Shown here: piece by piece, positions 51,918 through 52,202 of the stretch | How positions within the stretch are numbered: the stretch's first letter is position 1 | Layout: every line of letters begins with the position of its first letter | Source of the DNA: AEGEAN-183 sp964614345 | GTDB taxonomy: Bacteria; Pseudomonadota; Gammaproteobacteria; Magnimaribacterales; Magnimaribacteraceae | Length of the DNA: 52,202 bases | Direction of reading: 5' to 3' | NCBI GenBank assembly: GCA_964614345.1 | Contig: CAZTLP010000005.1 | Span: forward strand, 1 to 52,202 | Notes under the pieces: model-generated | What the model saw: the letters and a program-made list of their open reading frames with translations, nothing else | Database searches by the model: none | What the model was told of the DNA's origin: nothing | Position numbers and translations under genes: made by a program

Positions 51918-52202
51918 TAAAAACGAACCTTACAACAACGAAGTAAGTTTTGAGGCTGCCATGCTAAGCCCAAGATACTTTCTAACTTGGTTGGGAATGG
52001 GGCTTCTTTATCTAACCAGTCTTTTACCAATTCAATTGCAATTATTCCTTGGGCAGCTTCTAGGATTGATCCTTTATGCATCAGGCACCCACAGAAAAAA
52101 AATTGTCGAAGTAAACCTTAAGCTTTGCTTTCCCAACATAACCGAAGGAACCCGAAAGGAAATGGTTAAGGAAGTATTTAAGGACATGGGTAAAGGGTTA
52201 CT
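51907..52202 (+). CDS. lpxL: Lipid A biosynthesis acyltransferase (LpxL/HtrB-type), N-terminal fragment
   Basis: The first 98 codons; the gene continues past the right edge. The visible part has LSPRYFLTWLGMGLLYLTSLLP, a GQLLGLILYA stretch and NLKLCFPNI, the conserved N-terminal features of lauroyl/myristoyl acyltransferases. The catalytic HX4D motif lies beyond the window. The ATG at 51907 is inside the 3' end of hldD (11-base overlap). It adds a secondary acyl chain to Kdo2-lipid A, in line with waaA and hldD. LpxL versus LpxM cannot be settled from this part. Confidence 0.85.
   Translation, partial: MKVDKNEPYNNEVSFEAAMLSPRYFLTWLGMGLLYLTSLLPIQLQLFLGQLLGLILYASGTHRKKIVEVNLKLCFPNITEGTRKEMVKEVFKDMGKGL

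Noticed and set aside
1..52202. tRNA/rRNA genes, CRISPR arrays, insertion sequences, prophage, att sites or replication origin
   Set aside because: The gaps between genes are too short or lack the needed structure; no transposase, integrase or direct-repeat array was seen. The gyrA gene alone does not mark an origin, as no dnaA, dnaN or DnaA-box cluster is present.

Overview
This window is a densely packed stretch of chromosome from an AT-rich gammaproteobacterium. Several gene orders match those of Pseudomonas and its relatives: gyrA-serC-pheA-hisC-tyrA, ubiG-mupP-yciK, scpA-scpB-rluB, xseB-ispA-dxs, nrdR-ribD-ribB-ribH-nusB, miaA-hflX-hflK-hflC-purA, and waaA next to hldD and lpxL. Very short intergenic spaces, start/stop overlaps, strong A+T bias, a TonB receptor, a PQQ alcohol dehydrogenase and a DUF3604 protein all suggest a small-genome marine oligotroph such as a SAR86-like lineage. 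That lineage assignment is an inference. I see no rRNA, tRNA, CRISPR array, insertion sequence, integrase or phage gene. No gene-free stretch exceeds 300 bases; the longest are about 200 bases at 17264-17464 (holding a 36-codon ORF) and 164 bases at 49460-49623 (holding a sigma-54 promoter).

Layout. 1-8897 (minus): aromatic amino acid and serine genes (tyrA partial, hisC, pheA, serC), gyrA, and the three-gene proton-translocating transhydrogenase pntB-pntAb-pntAa. 8973-11093 (plus): ubiG, a MupP/Gph-type phosphatase and a YciK-type SDR. 11065-14905 (minus): nadE-scpA-scpB-rluB. 15056-26741 (plus): DAHP synthase, a DnaT-like protein with three tandem repeats, a small membrane-protein ORF, an RND adaptor/pump pair, a TonB-dependent receptor, then xseB-ispA-dxs. 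26716-29763 (minus): pgpA, thiL, a thiolase and a small LETM1-like protein. 29861-32098 (plus): quinohemoprotein alcohol dehydrogenase. 32103-33901 (minus): an unrecognised three-gene module with an ExbB/TolQ-type channel and an ExbD/TolR-like partner. 33982-39491 (plus): nth, glyA, nrdR and the riboflavin genes ending in nusB. 39478-50910 (minus): DUF3604 protein, a small secreted protein, purA, hflC-hflK-hflX, miaA, amtB, glnK, waaA. 50955-52202 (plus): hldD and the start of lpxL.

Most genes are housekeeping. DAHP synthase feeds the shikimate pathway, and PheA, HisC and TyrA use its product chorismate. IspA and Dxs supply isoprenoids. RibD, RibB and RibH make most of riboflavin, but the riboflavin synthase gene is absent from its usual slot. 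GlnK-AmtB form a nitrogen-controlled ammonium uptake unit behind a near-perfect -24/-12 promoter. WaaA, HldD and LpxL build LPS.

The least explained parts, and the best candidates for something new, are the proton-channel-like module at 32103-33901, the DnaT-like protein whose three repeats sit at an exact 73-residue period (16172-17263), and the RND system whose adaptor lacks the usual alpha-helical hairpin (17465-21576). Absences worth noting are hfq (between miaA and hflX), ribE (between ribD and ribB) and hisZ (between hflC and purA). All four tail-to-tail gene junctions overlap or are only 4 bases apart.
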